Assembly: GCA_023819035.1 (NCBI GenBank)
Contig: JAMWCL010000009.1
Span: forward strand, 1-37,293
From: Candidatus Omnitrophota bacterium
GTDB lineage: Bacteria; Omnitrophota; Gorgyraeia; Gygaellales; Profunditerraquicolaceae
Reading direction: 5' to 3'
Length of the DNA: 37,293 bases
Part shown: one piece after another, positions 1-9,081 of the stretch
Position numbering within the stretch: the first letter of the stretch is position 1
Layout: every line of letters begins with the position of its first letter
Notes under the pieces: generated by a model
Databases searched by the model: none
Told to the model about the DNA's origin: nothing
The model's input: the letters and a program-made list of their open reading frames with translations, nothing else
Program-made: the position numbers and the translations under genes

Positions 1-423
1 TATCGGCCGCGCAGGATCTCGATTTACGATATAAATCTAGCCACTGCTATTGCCTTAGTGGGGCGTTTAAAGTCTAATTTTAAATACACTGAATTTAGGG
101 TTGCGCGTTCGGTTAAGGAATTAGGGATTCAGAATAGCGACCTCTTGATTAATGCTACACCCCTTGGAATGAAAGAGGAGGATCCTTGTATAGTAAACCA
201 GGATTATCTTCATCGCAATCTTTTAGTCTATGATTTAATTTATAATCCTGCTCAAACCAAGCTATTGAGATTGGCGCGTGATAAGGGTTGTTCTGTCTGT
301 AATGGATTAGGGATGCTTTTATATCAAGGAGCGCTTTCCTTTGAGATTTGGACAGGGAAAAAAGCTCCCTTGGAGATAATGCGTCAGGCCTTAACCAAAA
401 ATATCCAAACCAATGATTACTAA
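1..423 (+). CDS. aroE: Shikimate dehydrogenase, C-terminal part (5' end outside window)
   Basis: Frame is open from base 1 (YRPRRISIYDINLATAIALVGRLKSNF...). Contains SDLLINATPLGM and the C-terminal GLGMLLYQGALSFEIWTGKKAP motif typical of AroE. Confidence 0.9.
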   Translation, partial: YRPRRISIYDINLATAIALVGRLKSNFKYTEFRVARSVKELGIQNSDLLINATPLGMKEEDPCIVNQDYLHRNLLVYDLIYNPAQTKLLRLARDKGCSVCNGLGMLLYQGALSFEIWTGKKAPLEIMRQALTKNIQTNDY

Positions 424-1222
424 AATATTAGTCTTTATCTTTGGTTCAGTAGTGGGTAGCTTCCTTAATGTTTGTATTTATCGCATGCCAGAAGGAAAAT
501 CAATAGTCTGGCCGCGTTCACATTGTCCACATTGTCAGAAAAAGATCTTCTGGTATGATAATATTCCTTTTATAAGTTATATATTGCTTAAGGGTAGATG
601 CCGCTTTTGTAAAGGAAAAATCTCCTTGCGTTATTTAATTGTAGAATTCTTAACCGCCTTGATGTTTCTTATCTTTTTTAACCGCTATGGCTTAAGCTTT
701 GAATTCTTATTTTATACCTTTTTTGGGTGTAGCCTGATTATTGCTACATTCGTGGACATAAAACATCGGATTATCCCTGATGAGATTAGTATCGGAGGAT
801 TAATCATAGGTTTTTTATTAAATACTATCCGTGCTTTTAGTTTAAAGCCATTAGGTTTTAATTTTTCTTTAGTATTAGATTCATTTTTAGGGATTATTAT
901 AGGCGCGGGTATGATTTATTTAACCGGTTTATTATTTGATTTAGTTTATTTTAAACTTCTAAAGATGCCTCCGATAGATGGTGAAACGGAATCTATGGGT
1001 TTTGGGGATGTGAAATTCCTTGCGATGATTGGGGCATTTTTGGGTTGGCAGAAGGTCTTGCTTACCTTTTTTATCGCTCCCTTTTTTGGTGCATTGGTAG
1101 GTATCTTTAATCTTCTTATAAGAAAAGACCACACCATACCTTACGGTCCCTTCCTTTCCTTAGGTGCAGTGATTTCGCTGTTCTGGGCAGATAAGATAAT
1201 TAGTTTAATTTTAATTAGATGA
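413..1222 (+). CDS. Type IV prepilin peptidase (A24 family), membrane protein
   Basis: GSVVGSFLNVCIYRMPEGKSIVWPRSHCPHC...CRFCKGKISLRY (two CxxC pairs), GFGDVKFLAMIGAFLG active-site region, multiple TM segments. Confidence 0.93.
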   Translation: MITKILVFIFGSVVGSFLNVCIYRMPEGKSIVWPRSHCPHCQKKIFWYDNIPFISYILLKGRCRFCKGKISLRYLIVEFLTALMFLIFFNRYGLSFEFLFYTFFGCSLIIATFVDIKHRIIPDEISIGGLIIGFLLNTIRAFSLKPLGFNFSLVLDSFLGIIIGAGMIYLTGLLFDLVYFKLLKMPPIDGETESMGFGDVKFLAMIGAFLGWQKVLLTFFIAPFFGALVGIFNLLIRKDHTIPYGPFLSLGAVISLFWADKIISLILIR

Positions 1223-2004
1223 GGTTGATTAGCTTAATTACGGATTTTGGCCTTAAAGATAATTTTGTTGGCCTTATTAAGGCAGTAATCTTAAAGATTA
1301 ATCCTAAGGTTAAGATTGTGGATATCTCACATCTTGTTAAACCCCAGGATATAAAGGAGGCAGCTTTTATATTAAAGAGTTCTTTTTATTATTTTCCCAA
1401 AGGAACTGTGCATCTGGTGATAGTTGATCCGGGTGTGGGCACAGAAAGAAAGAAGCTTCTGGTAAAGACAAAAAATTATTTTTTTGTTGCCCCTGACAAT
1501 GGAGTACTGGCGCCGACCTTAAAAAAGGAAAAGCCGATCAAGATCATTCAGATCACCAACCCGAAATACTTTTTAAAGCCAGTCTCTTATACCTTTCACG
1601 GCCGGGATATCTTTGCTGTTGTAAGTGCCTATGTGGCAAAGGGAGATAGACTAGAAAGATTTGGTAAAAGAATAGATACTTATTTAAATTTAGATTTACC
1701 TCAACTAAAGATTAAAAAAAATGAACTAATTGGTCAGATTATCTATATTGATCGATTTGGAAATCTGGTTTCGAATATCGATGGAATAACCTTCAATAAT
1801 TTTGTAAAAAATAAGGGTTTTAAGATTTTTATTAAGGATAAGGTTATTGAAAGGTTATCTTATAGCTATCAGGATGTAGCGGGATTTAAACCCTTAGCAA
1901 TAATTGATAGTTTTGGTTATTTAGAGATCGCCTTAAATTCTGGCTCAGCAAAAGATTATTTAAAGGCAAAAGAAGGTAGCTTAGTTAAGGTAATGATTAA
2001 TTAA
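1219..2004 (+). CDS. SAM hydroxide adenosyltransferase / DUF62 family (SAM hydrolase)
   Basis: N-terminal ISLITDFGLKDNFVGLIKAVI, VIVDPGVGTERK, APDNGVLAPTL, TFHGRDIFAVVSAYVA motifs. Confidence 0.9.
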   Translation: MRLISLITDFGLKDNFVGLIKAVILKINPKVKIVDISHLVKPQDIKEAAFILKSSFYYFPKGTVHLVIVDPGVGTERKKLLVKTKNYFFVAPDNGVLAPTLKKEKPIKIIQITNPKYFLKPVSYTFHGRDIFAVVSAYVAKGDRLERFGKRIDTYLNLDLPQLKIKKNELIGQIIYIDRFGNLVSNIDGITFNNFVKNKGFKIFIKDKVIERLSYSYQDVAGFKPLAIIDSFGYLEIALNSGSAKDYLKAKEGSLVKVMIN

Positions 2005-2005
2005 T

Positions 2006-3808
2006 ATGTTAGATAAACTAAAGAATAACTGGAAAGGGATTGGAAAGCACAGACGCGCCGGGGTAGTGGTGCCTTTGTTTTCCATATATTCTAAAGACTC
2101 CATAGGCATTGGAGATTTTGGCGATTTGAGGTTGGTTATTGATTGGTGTAAAAAAACGGGAAATTCTATACTTCAGCTTTTACCCCTTAATTATTTAGGC
2201 GGGCTAAATTGTCCTTATGATTGCCTAAGCTCCTTTGCCTTAGAGCCGGTTTATCTAGACCTTAAAGGATTTTATCAGATAGAATCGTTTAAAGAAGAAA
2301 TTTGTAAATTAAAAGAAAGATTTCCTTTCCCGCGCACTTATGTTGATTATGCGATAAGAAAGGAAAAGATCAGGCTTTTAAAAGAGATGTTTCTTTCTGA
2401 TTATCAAAATAACTCCTCAGAGATAGAATTTAGAGATTTTATCAAAAATAATCAATACTGGATAGAGGATTTTGCTTTATATAAAGTAATTAAGGACTAT
2501 CATCAAGGAAAACCCTGGTATGAATGGGAGATTTTTTTACAAAAACGGGATAAAAGAAATCTGGAACGCTTTAAAAGGGAATATCTTAAGGAAGTTCTTT
2601 TTGAGATGTGGCTACAATGGCAGGCTTTTAAACAATTAAGAAAAATAAAAAGCTATGCCCAACAGAATAATATCTTATTAAAGGGAGATCTTCCGCTGTT
2701 AGTTTCCCGCGATAGTGCCGATGTCTGGGCACATCCAGAATATTTTAAATTAGATCTGGCTGCCGGTGCGCCACCGGATATGTACTGTGCTAAAGGTCAA
2801 CGTTGGGGAATGGCTCCTTATAATTGGGAAATCATTGCTAAGGATAGATATAGGTATTTAAAGGAAAAATTAAGGTACTTAGGTAATTTCTACGATATCT
2901 TAAGGATAGACCATGTGGTAGGACTTTTTCGGATTTGGAGTATACCTTATAACGAACCGTTAGAAAATCAGGGTTTAAATGGTTTCTTTGACCCTGAGGA
3001 TGAGACTAAATGGGAAGAACGCGGAAGGGGGATTTTAATAAAGATGCTTGAGAATACCGAGCTTTTCCTTTGTGCTGAAGACTTAGGTGTGATTCCCGAA
3101 GTCTGTACGAGAACCTTACAGGATTTAGAGATCCCGGGCAATGATGTACAAAGATGGAAAAAGGATTATAAGATAAGCCATGATTTTTTAAAACCTGAGC
3201 AATATCGCCTCCTTTCGGTTTCTATGCTTTCAACTCACGATACAACTAATTGGCCTGCTTGGTGGCAGTATGAGGCAGGCACAGTTGATGAAGAGTTATT
3301 TAAGAGAAGATGTTCTGACCACCGCAATATAGGTTTCGAAGCAGTTAAAGATAGATTATTTGATTTAGGGTGTTCCCGGCATGGAAGATTGCGCTGGCGA
3401 CAGGAGATAAATTCCGTAGAAAAGTTGGTGGAGATTTTAGGAAAGAAGAAAGAGGAATTAGCTGATTTTATTGATTTTTACCAGAATACCTATAAAGAAA
3501 AAGAAAAGCTCTGGAACCATTTGGGGCTGAAGGGAGAAATGAGAGAAGAAGTGGATCCTGAAATCCTTAGATATGCTTTAAGGATAACCCTTAAGGCAAA
3601 TTCCGTATTCTGTATAAATACTATTATTGATTATTTAGGGCTTTTAGACCTTTTAAAACCCGATCCTTATCCTTACCGTATTAATACCCCTGGTACTATT
3701 AGCGAGAAGAACTGGTCTTTGGTTATCCCTTTATCCTTAGAGGATTTATTAGCCTCGCAGATAAATAAAGAAATCTACGAGATGATTGTTTCTTCGGGAA
3801 GGATTTGA
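2006..3808 (+). CDS. malQ: 4-alpha-glucanotransferase (amylomaltase, GH77)
   Basis: RRAGVVVPLFSIYSKDSIGIGDFGDL, GDLPLLVSRDSADVWAHPEYF, LRIDHVVGLFRIWSIP, CAEDLGVIPEVC, STHDTTNWPAWW. Confidence 0.95.
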   Translation: MLDKLKNNWKGIGKHRRAGVVVPLFSIYSKDSIGIGDFGDLRLVIDWCKKTGNSILQLLPLNYLGGLNCPYDCLSSFALEPVYLDLKGFYQIESFKEEICKLKERFPFPRTYVDYAIRKEKIRLLKEMFLSDYQNNSSEIEFRDFIKNNQYWIEDFALYKVIKDYHQGKPWYEWEIFLQKRDKRNLERFKREYLKEVLFEMWLQWQAFKQLRKIKSYAQQNNILLKGDLPLLVSRDSADVWAHPEYFKLDLAAGAPPDMYCAKGQRWGMAPYNWEIIAKDRYRYLKEKLRYLGNFYDILRIDHVVGLFRIWSIPYNEPLENQGLNGFFDPEDETKWEERGRGILIKMLENTELFLCAEDLGVIPEVCTRTLQDLEIPGNDVQRWKKDYKISHDFLKPEQYRLLSVSMLSTHDTTNWPAWWQYEAGTVDEELFKRRCSDHRNIGFEAVKDRLFDLGCSRHGRLRWRQEINSVEKLVEILGKKKEELADFIDFYQNTYKEKEKLWNHLGLKGEMREEVDPEILRYALRITLKANSVFCINTIIDYLGLLDLLKPDPYPYRINTPGTISEKNWSLVIPLSLEDLLASQINKEIYEMIVSSGRI

Positions 3809-3812
3809 ATAT

Positions 3813-4532
3813 ATGAGTATACACCAAGGAATAGGGTTTTATATCTCTAAGAGAGTAGGAAAAGCTATTACTGATTATGAGATGCTTTCAGAGGGAGATA
3901 AGGTAGCAGTGGCTGTTTCAGGAGGTAAGGATAGCCTTTCTTTACTTAAAATCCTTAATGAACGCAGAAGCTTTGTTCCGATAAAATATGAACTTATTGC
4001 GGTACATATTGATTTAGGTTATCCTCGTTCTTATGTTAAGAGATTACAACAGTATTTTAAAAGGTTTAAGGTTAATTACCACATAGAGAGGGTAGATACC
4101 TTAAATAAAACTAATTCCAAAGATATCAATTGCTTCTGGTGTTCTTGGAATAGAAGGAAGGCCTTATTTGAGACCGCAGATAGACTGGGTTGTTCCAAGA
4201 TTGCCTTAGGCCATCATAAGGATGATATTGTGGAAACCATCCTTTTAAATCTTTTTTTTCACGGAGAGATCTCAGCAATGTCGCCGAAACAGGAGCTTTT
4301 TGGGGGCAGGGTTATAATTATTCGACCCTTAGCCTATGTAGAAGAAGAGATGCTCAGGCGTTTTGCTAAACAAGAAGGGTTTCTGAGAATAGCCTGTAGG
4401 TGTCCTAATATAAATCTATCCCAGAGAACCCGGATTGCTAAGATTATCCAGCAATTAGAAAAGATCTGCCCAAATATAAAGACCAATATCTTTAAGAGTA
4501 TAAAAAGGATAAAGAAGGAATATCTCCTTTAA
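3813..4532 (+). CDS. ttcA: PP-loop ATPase, TtcA-like tRNA thiolation enzyme
   Basis: VAVSGGKDSLSLL PP-loop, CFWCSWNRRKALFETADRLGCSKIALGHHKDDIVETILLNLFFHGEISAMSPK. ATG at 3813 follows GGAAGGA; the listed ORF start at 3786 lies inside malQ. Confidence 0.85.
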   Translation: MSIHQGIGFYISKRVGKAITDYEMLSEGDKVAVAVSGGKDSLSLLKILNERRSFVPIKYELIAVHIDLGYPRSYVKRLQQYFKRFKVNYHIERVDTLNKTNSKDINCFWCSWNRRKALFETADRLGCSKIALGHHKDDIVETILLNLFFHGEISAMSPKQELFGGRVIIIRPLAYVEEEMLRRFAKQEGFLRIACRCPNINLSQRTRIAKIIQQLEKICPNIKTNIFKSIKRIKKEYLL

Positions 4533-4566
4533 GGGTATAATATTCAGTAATATAATAAAATATAAT

Positions 4567-5541
4567 ATGATGATAATAGTGGGATTAATTTCTATTATTG
4601 GGCTGGCCTTGGTTACCTCCTTAGTTATAAAAAGCACAAGCGTTTTAAATCAACAGTTAAATTTTATTACTCAGCAGTTAAATGAACGCCTAAAGGAGAC
4701 ATATCAGTTGCTCCAAGACGGACATAAGCTGGTAGAACAAAGATTAGATTCAACTACCCATATCTTCGGGAATGTGAAGGAAAGTTTAGGTAGGCTTGAG
4801 CAGACCCAGCGGCAAATTGTAGAGATAAGTAAGAACATCGCCAGTCTTCAGGATCTTTTGCGTGCACCTAAATTCCGCGGGGGATTGGGAGAGGTCCTTC
4901 TTAGTCGAATCCTTGAAGATGTCCTGCCTAAGGAGAATATTAAATTACAATATCGTTTTAAAAATGGTGAGATTGTCGATGCGGTAGTGGTTATTGGAGA
5001 GAATCTTCTTTCCATTGATGCCAAGTTTCCTTGGGATAATTTTAAAAGGTTTTCTGAATCAATCACTGAGGAGCAAAGGCAGTTAAGTTATCGGGCTTTT
5101 GTGCGGGATGTGAAGAACCGGATCGATGAGGTTTCTTCTAAATATATCCTACCTGACGAAGGAACCTTTGATTTTGCTTTAATATATATCCCTGCTGAGG
5201 CGGTATATTCTTATATCAGTCAGGATGAGGAATTGAATTCCTATGCTAAATTAAGAAGGATTATCTTTGTTTCTCCCAATACCTTTTATGCTTATCTTCA
5301 GGCAATTCTTTATGGTTTAAAGGGAGTTAATATCCAGCACAATATCCGCAGGATTCTTGCAGAGCTTGCTCGGCTTTATATAGATTTTAAGAAGATTCAG
5401 GATGACTTTGAGCTTATGGGCGGTCATCTTGTAAATGCCTCCAAAAAATATAATGATGTAAAAGAAAAAATTAATAGATTTATAGAGAAATTAAATATTA
5501 CAGGTAGTGACAAAAGAATCGAATTCGACCCTGAGGCTTAA
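4567..5541 (+). CDS. rmuC: RmuC family DNA recombination protein
   Basis: N-terminal TM helix, coiled coil, then FRGGLGEVLLSRILEDVLPKENIKLQYRFKNGEIVDAVV...IDAKFPWDNFKRF, FALIYIPAEAVYSYI. Confidence 0.92.
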   Translation: MMIIVGLISIIGLALVTSLVIKSTSVLNQQLNFITQQLNERLKETYQLLQDGHKLVEQRLDSTTHIFGNVKESLGRLEQTQRQIVEISKNIASLQDLLRAPKFRGGLGEVLLSRILEDVLPKENIKLQYRFKNGEIVDAVVVIGENLLSIDAKFPWDNFKRFSESITEEQRQLSYRAFVRDVKNRIDEVSSKYILPDEGTFDFALIYIPAEAVYSYISQDEELNSYAKLRRIIFVSPNTFYAYLQAILYGLKGVNIQHNIRRILAELARLYIDFKKIQDDFELMGGHLVNASKKYNDVKEKINRFIEKLNITGSDKRIEFDPEA

Positions 5542-5557
5542 CTAAAAGGAGGTGTTT

Positions 5558-5866
5558 ATGCTCTCACAAGAATATAAAACCTATCCTGGAACCGCAGCGG
5601 TGCTTTCCTTTATCTTTAATGGCTTGGGTCAACTTTACAACGGACAGATCTTTAAAGGACTGGTGATTATATTTCTTTCCTCGTTAAGTATGTTGATTTT
5701 TATTTTGGGAAGCATAATTATTGTCCTTTGGTTTTTTGGCAAGATTATCTTATGGCCATTATTTATTTTGGGTTTTGTTTTATTTTTGTTTGGGATAATT
5801 GCCATATGTATTATAGGGATATACAGTATCTTCGATGCCTATAGATTCGCTAAAAGAGCCAGTTAA
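5558..5866 (+). CDS. Small TM2-like membrane protein
   Basis: MLSQEYKTYPGTAAVLSFIFNGLGQLYNGQIFKGL..., hydrophobic segments, terminal FDAYRFAKRAS. AAAGGAGG at about 5545-5552 favours ATG 5558 over GTG 5552. Confidence 0.75.
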   Translation: MLSQEYKTYPGTAAVLSFIFNGLGQLYNGQIFKGLVIIFLSSLSMLIFILGSIIIVLWFFGKIILWPLFILGFVLFLFGIIAICIIGIYSIFDAYRFAKRAS

Positions 5867-6588
5867 ATACCGAGTTTTTTTGATTTTTTAGATGAAAGGT
5901 TAATCTGTGCTTTCAGTAAACGCCAGGATGGCAATATGTCTTTTATTTATAGGAATAATCAAGATTCAATAAATAATCGCAAAAATTTTTTAGAAAGCAT
6001 AGGTATTAATTATCAGGATCTGGTTTGTGCTAAACAGAGCCATAAAAGTAGAATCCGCTATGTCAAAGAAGAGGATAGGGGAAAAGGTGCTTTATCTTAT
6101 GCTACTGCTTTAGCCGACACCGATGCCTTAGTTACTGATAAAAAAGGGGTTCCTTTAGCAATATTTACTGCGGATTGTCTTTCCATATTTTTGTATGCGC
6201 CTAAAAAAGGATTGTCGGTTTAATCCATGCGGGTTGGCGGGGCGCACAGGAAAAGATTACCACTAAAACCATAGATTTCTTAACAAAAAATTTTAAGGTT
6301 AAGCCTCAGGATTTATATATCGGATTTGGGCCGGCTATAAGACAATGCTGTTATGAAGTAAAAGTTCATTTTAAGGAACTTTTTGCTAAAGGATTAATCC
6401 AGAGAAACCAACGCTATTTTTTGGATTTAGTGGGTTTAAATAAAGAAGAGCTTTTAGGTTTAGGGATAAGAAAGAAGAATATCTTTGATTGCCAGATTTG
6501 TACCGCTTGTCAGAATAATGATTTCTTTTCGTATCGGCGCCAAGGAAAAGACTGTGGTAGAATGATTTCAGTAATTATGTTGAGATGA
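5867..6588 (+). pseudogene. pgeF: Laccase-domain / polyphenol oxidase (YfiH/PgeF family) gene, frameshifted as read here
   Basis: First part (ICAFSKRQDG...LVCAKQSHKSR...ADTDALVTDKKGVPLAIFTADCLSIFLYAPKK) runs to TAA 6221-6223. The rest continues in the -1 frame: GLIHAGWRGAQEKITTKTIDFLTKNFKVKPQDLYIGFGPAIRQCCYEV...IFDCQICTACQNNDFFSYRRQGKDCGRMISVIMLR, stop 6586-6588. One extra A in the A6 run at 6203-6208 restores ...APKKRIVGLIHAGWRG.... Confidence 0.85.
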
Positions 6589-7262
6589 TTCCCTTAAAGG
6601 ATGAGAACCCTACGCGCAGTTTTCCTTTTATTACCTTAACCATTATTCTCATTAATATCTCTGTCTTTATTTATGAGTTAAAATTAGGTAGTATGTTAGA
6701 GAATAAAATCTATCAGTTTGGATTTATCCCCTACAATCTTATCCACAGTTTAGGGTTGGAGACCTTATTTACCTTAGTGACCTCTTTATTTTTTCATGCT
6801 AGTTTTTTCCATCTTATTGGCAATATGCTTTATCTCTGGATATTTGGGGATAATATTGAGGATAGACTCGGTCATTTAAGATTTTTATTTTTTTATCTGT
6901 TATGTGGAACCTTGGCTTCTTTTGCTCAAGTTATTGCTAATCCCTTTTCCCGCATTCCTATGATCGGAGCAAGTGGTGCGATCTCGGGGGTTTTAAGTGC
7001 TTATTTAGTGTTATATCCTAAGGCAGATGTCTTTGTGCTTGTACCCTTATTTTATATATGGAGGATAATCAGGGTTAAGGCATTTTGGTTTTTGATCTTC
7101 TGGATAATCTTACAATTTTTCTATGGTACAGGCTCTTATCTCTTAATGGAAGCAGGAGAAAAAGGAGGAGTTGCCTGGTTTGCCCATATTGGTGGATTTT
7201 TCTCAGGGATATTACTTTTAGGTGTTTTTGATGCTTTCTTCCGAAGTAAAAGAGTTTATTAA
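6585..7262 (+). CDS. Rhomboid family intramembrane serine protease
   Basis: HASFFHLIGNMLYLWIFGDNIEDRLG, GASGAISGVLSAYLVLYP catalytic Ser motif, AHIGGFFSG catalytic His, multiple TM helices. Confidence 0.94.
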   Translation: MIPLKDENPTRSFPFITLTIILINISVFIYELKLGSMLENKIYQFGFIPYNLIHSLGLETLFTLVTSLFFHASFFHLIGNMLYLWIFGDNIEDRLGHLRFLFFYLLCGTLASFAQVIANPFSRIPMIGASGAISGVLSAYLVLYPKADVFVLVPLFYIWRIIRVKAFWFLIFWIILQFFYGTGSYLLMEAGEKGGVAWFAHIGGFFSGILLLGVFDAFFRSKRVY

Positions 7263-8055
7263 AAAAAGTCTTATAAAAGGCGAGGTAGTCTGTTTAACCG
7301 GAGCGGGGGTATCCTTAGAGAGTGGTATCCCGGTGTTTAGGGGTAAGGGTGGTTTATGGGAAAGATATGACCCCCAGATTTACGGTTATCCAGAGGGTCT
7401 TACCGCTCTTTTTAAAACTACCCCTAAGAGAGTGATAGATTTTATAGTTGATTTTTATAATTCAATTCTTAACTCCAAACCTAATCCTGTGCATCGCATA
7501 CTTTCACTTTTAGAAAGACAGGGTATATTAAAAAGTATTATTACCCAGAATATTGATAATCTCCATCAGGAATCAGGTAGCAGAAATGTAATTGAGTTGC
7601 ATGGCAATGCCTATCGCATAAGGTGTTCTGAGTGTTTTAATAAGTTCACCTTAGAGAAGGAAAGGCTAAAGGAGTTTATCAGGTTACTTAAGAAATATAG
7701 AAGCCAAAGAATAAAGTTGCTTAAGATCCTTGCGCGTTATTTTCCTCGTTGTAGTTGTGGGGGTAGATTTCGAATAGATATTGTTTTATTTGGAGAAAAC
7801 CTTTCTGAATCAACTTTATTAGAGGCTTATAGACAGTTAGACAATTGTAAAACATTAATTGTCTTAGGTACCTCTTTAGCGGTTTATCCTGCAGCTAATC
7901 TGCCTTTCTATGCAAAAGAAAGAGGAGCGAAGATCATTGTGATTAATCCCGAAATTACTAATTTTTCAGATTATTGTGATTATCAGATCAGGGCTGAGGC
8001 AGGTAAAGCAATGCTTGAGATATTTAAGTGCCTAACTATTCAAGACCATGCTTAA
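7231..8055 (+). CDS. cobB: Sir2-family NAD-dependent protein deacylase
   Basis: CLTGAGVSLESGIPVFRGKGGLW, ITQNIDNLHQESGS, ELHGN, Cys pairs CSEC...CSCGG, VLFGENL, GTSLAVYPAANLP. Start may be GTG 7222 or ATG 7231. Confidence 0.93.
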   Translation: MLSSEVKEFIKKSLIKGEVVCLTGAGVSLESGIPVFRGKGGLWERYDPQIYGYPEGLTALFKTTPKRVIDFIVDFYNSILNSKPNPVHRILSLLERQGILKSIITQNIDNLHQESGSRNVIELHGNAYRIRCSECFNKFTLEKERLKEFIRLLKKYRSQRIKLLKILARYFPRCSCGGRFRIDIVLFGENLSESTLLEAYRQLDNCKTLIVLGTSLAVYPAANLPFYAKERGAKIIVINPEITNFSDYCDYQIRAEAGKAMLEIFKCLTIQDHA

Positions 8056-8293
8056 ATATCATGTAGAGCTTATCCTTAACACCTTAAGTAGATTAGATAA
8101 AGAAGAGATTAAAAATAACTTCTTGGAATTTGCTGAGGATATAAAGATTGTCTTAATTGGTCAGGATGATAAAAAGGTAAGTTACGATTTAAAAATCAGT
8201 TTATTTACTGATGAGCCTACGATAATATTTGATACCTGTGCACAATTTGGTAGAATAAAATCGGTAAAGATAGATGAGAACAGAGGAGGTTAA
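8048..8293 (+). CDS. Hypothetical 81-aa protein
   Basis: Fits tightly between Sir2 (8-nt overlap) and the flavodoxin gene on the same strand; no family recognised. Confidence 0.6.
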   Translation: MLKYHVELILNTLSRLDKEEIKNNFLEFAEDIKIVLIGQDDKKVSYDLKISLFTDEPTIIFDTCAQFGRIKSVKIDENRGG

Positions 8294-8296
8294 AAG

Positions 8297-8773
8297 ATGG
8301 CTAGGGTACTGGTGATTTATTATTCAAAGACAGGTAATACCAAAAAGATGGCGGAGGCGATTGCCGAAGGTGTAAAAAAAGAGGCGGTTGAGGTGACGAT
8401 AAAGTCAGTTAAGGAGGTTGAGCCTAAGGAATTATTAGACTATGAAGGAATCGTTATCGGGTCACCTACCTATTATGGTACGATGTCTGCGGAGATTAAG
8501 CGACTTTTGGATGACTCTGTAAGATACCATGGAAGACTGGAAGGAAAGATTGGAGGAGCATTCTCTTCCAGCGCAAATATTGCCGGAGGAAATGAAACAA
8601 CCATTCTTGATATCTTAAATGCTATGCTTATCCATGGGATGATTATCCAGGGCGACCCCTCGGGTGATCATTACGGACCAGTCTCCATTGGCAAACCCGA
8701 TGAGCACGTAATAAAAGAATGCCTTAGATTTGGCACAAGAATAGCAAAACTGATAAAAAGATGTACTTGGTAA
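8297..8773 (+). CDS. Flavodoxin-like / NAD(P)H-dependent oxidoreductase (WrbA-like fold)
   Basis: VLVIYYSKTGNTKKMAEAIAEG P-loop for FMN, GIVIGSPTYYGTMSAEIKRLLD, GGAFSSSANIAGGNETT. Confidence 0.9.
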   Translation: MARVLVIYYSKTGNTKKMAEAIAEGVKKEAVEVTIKSVKEVEPKELLDYEGIVIGSPTYYGTMSAEIKRLLDDSVRYHGRLEGKIGGAFSSSANIAGGNETTILDILNAMLIHGMIIQGDPSGDHYGPVSIGKPDEHVIKECLRFGTRIAKLIKRCTW

Positions 8774-9081
8774 TTTTTATTACCGCTTCTTGTAGGAAGG
8801 AAGCAGAGAAAATAGCTCAGGTTCTTTTAAAATACAGACTTGCTGCTTGCATAAATATTATAAAAAATATAAATTCCTTTTTCTGGTGGCAAGGCAAGGT
8901 CGATAAAGCAGAAGAATCCCTTTTAATAATTAAAACAAAAAAAGCCCTTTTTTCTCAGCTGATAAGCAAGGTAAAAGCTATTCATAGTTATAAGGTTCCT
9001 GAGATTATCGCGATACCTATTGTGAAAGGAGAAAGGAATTATCTAGATTGGTTAGATGAGTCTGTCAGGCAGTCTTTCTGA
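8761..9081 (+). CDS. cutA: CutA-like divalent cation tolerance protein
   Basis: EAEKIAQVLLKYRLAACINIIKNINSFFWWQGKVDKAEESLLIIKTK...HSYKVPEIIAIPI...YLDWL. Confidence 0.93.
   Translation: MYLVIFITASCRKEAEKIAQVLLKYRLAACINIIKNINSFFWWQGKVDKAEESLLIIKTKKALFSQLISKVKAIHSYKVPEIIAIPIVKGERNYLDWLDESVRQSF

Noticed and set aside
946-1137. Minus-strand 63-aa ORF over prepilin peptidase
   Set aside because: Antisense shadow in a clear A24 peptidase gene.
6203-6223. Programmed -1 ribosomal frameshifting at CCT AAA AAA GGA as the default explanation for the laccase-domain break
   Set aside because: In this frame the heptamer is T AAA AAA, which is not a proper X XXY YYZ site. I saw no evident downstream pseudoknot, and single-base loss in an A-run is simpler. 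Kept only as a test to run.
5558-6223. TAA read-through fusing the TM2-like protein to the laccase-domain protein (they share a frame)
   Set aside because: Shared frame is a 1 in 3 chance event; the TM2-like protein has a natural end and the domains are not known as a fusion.
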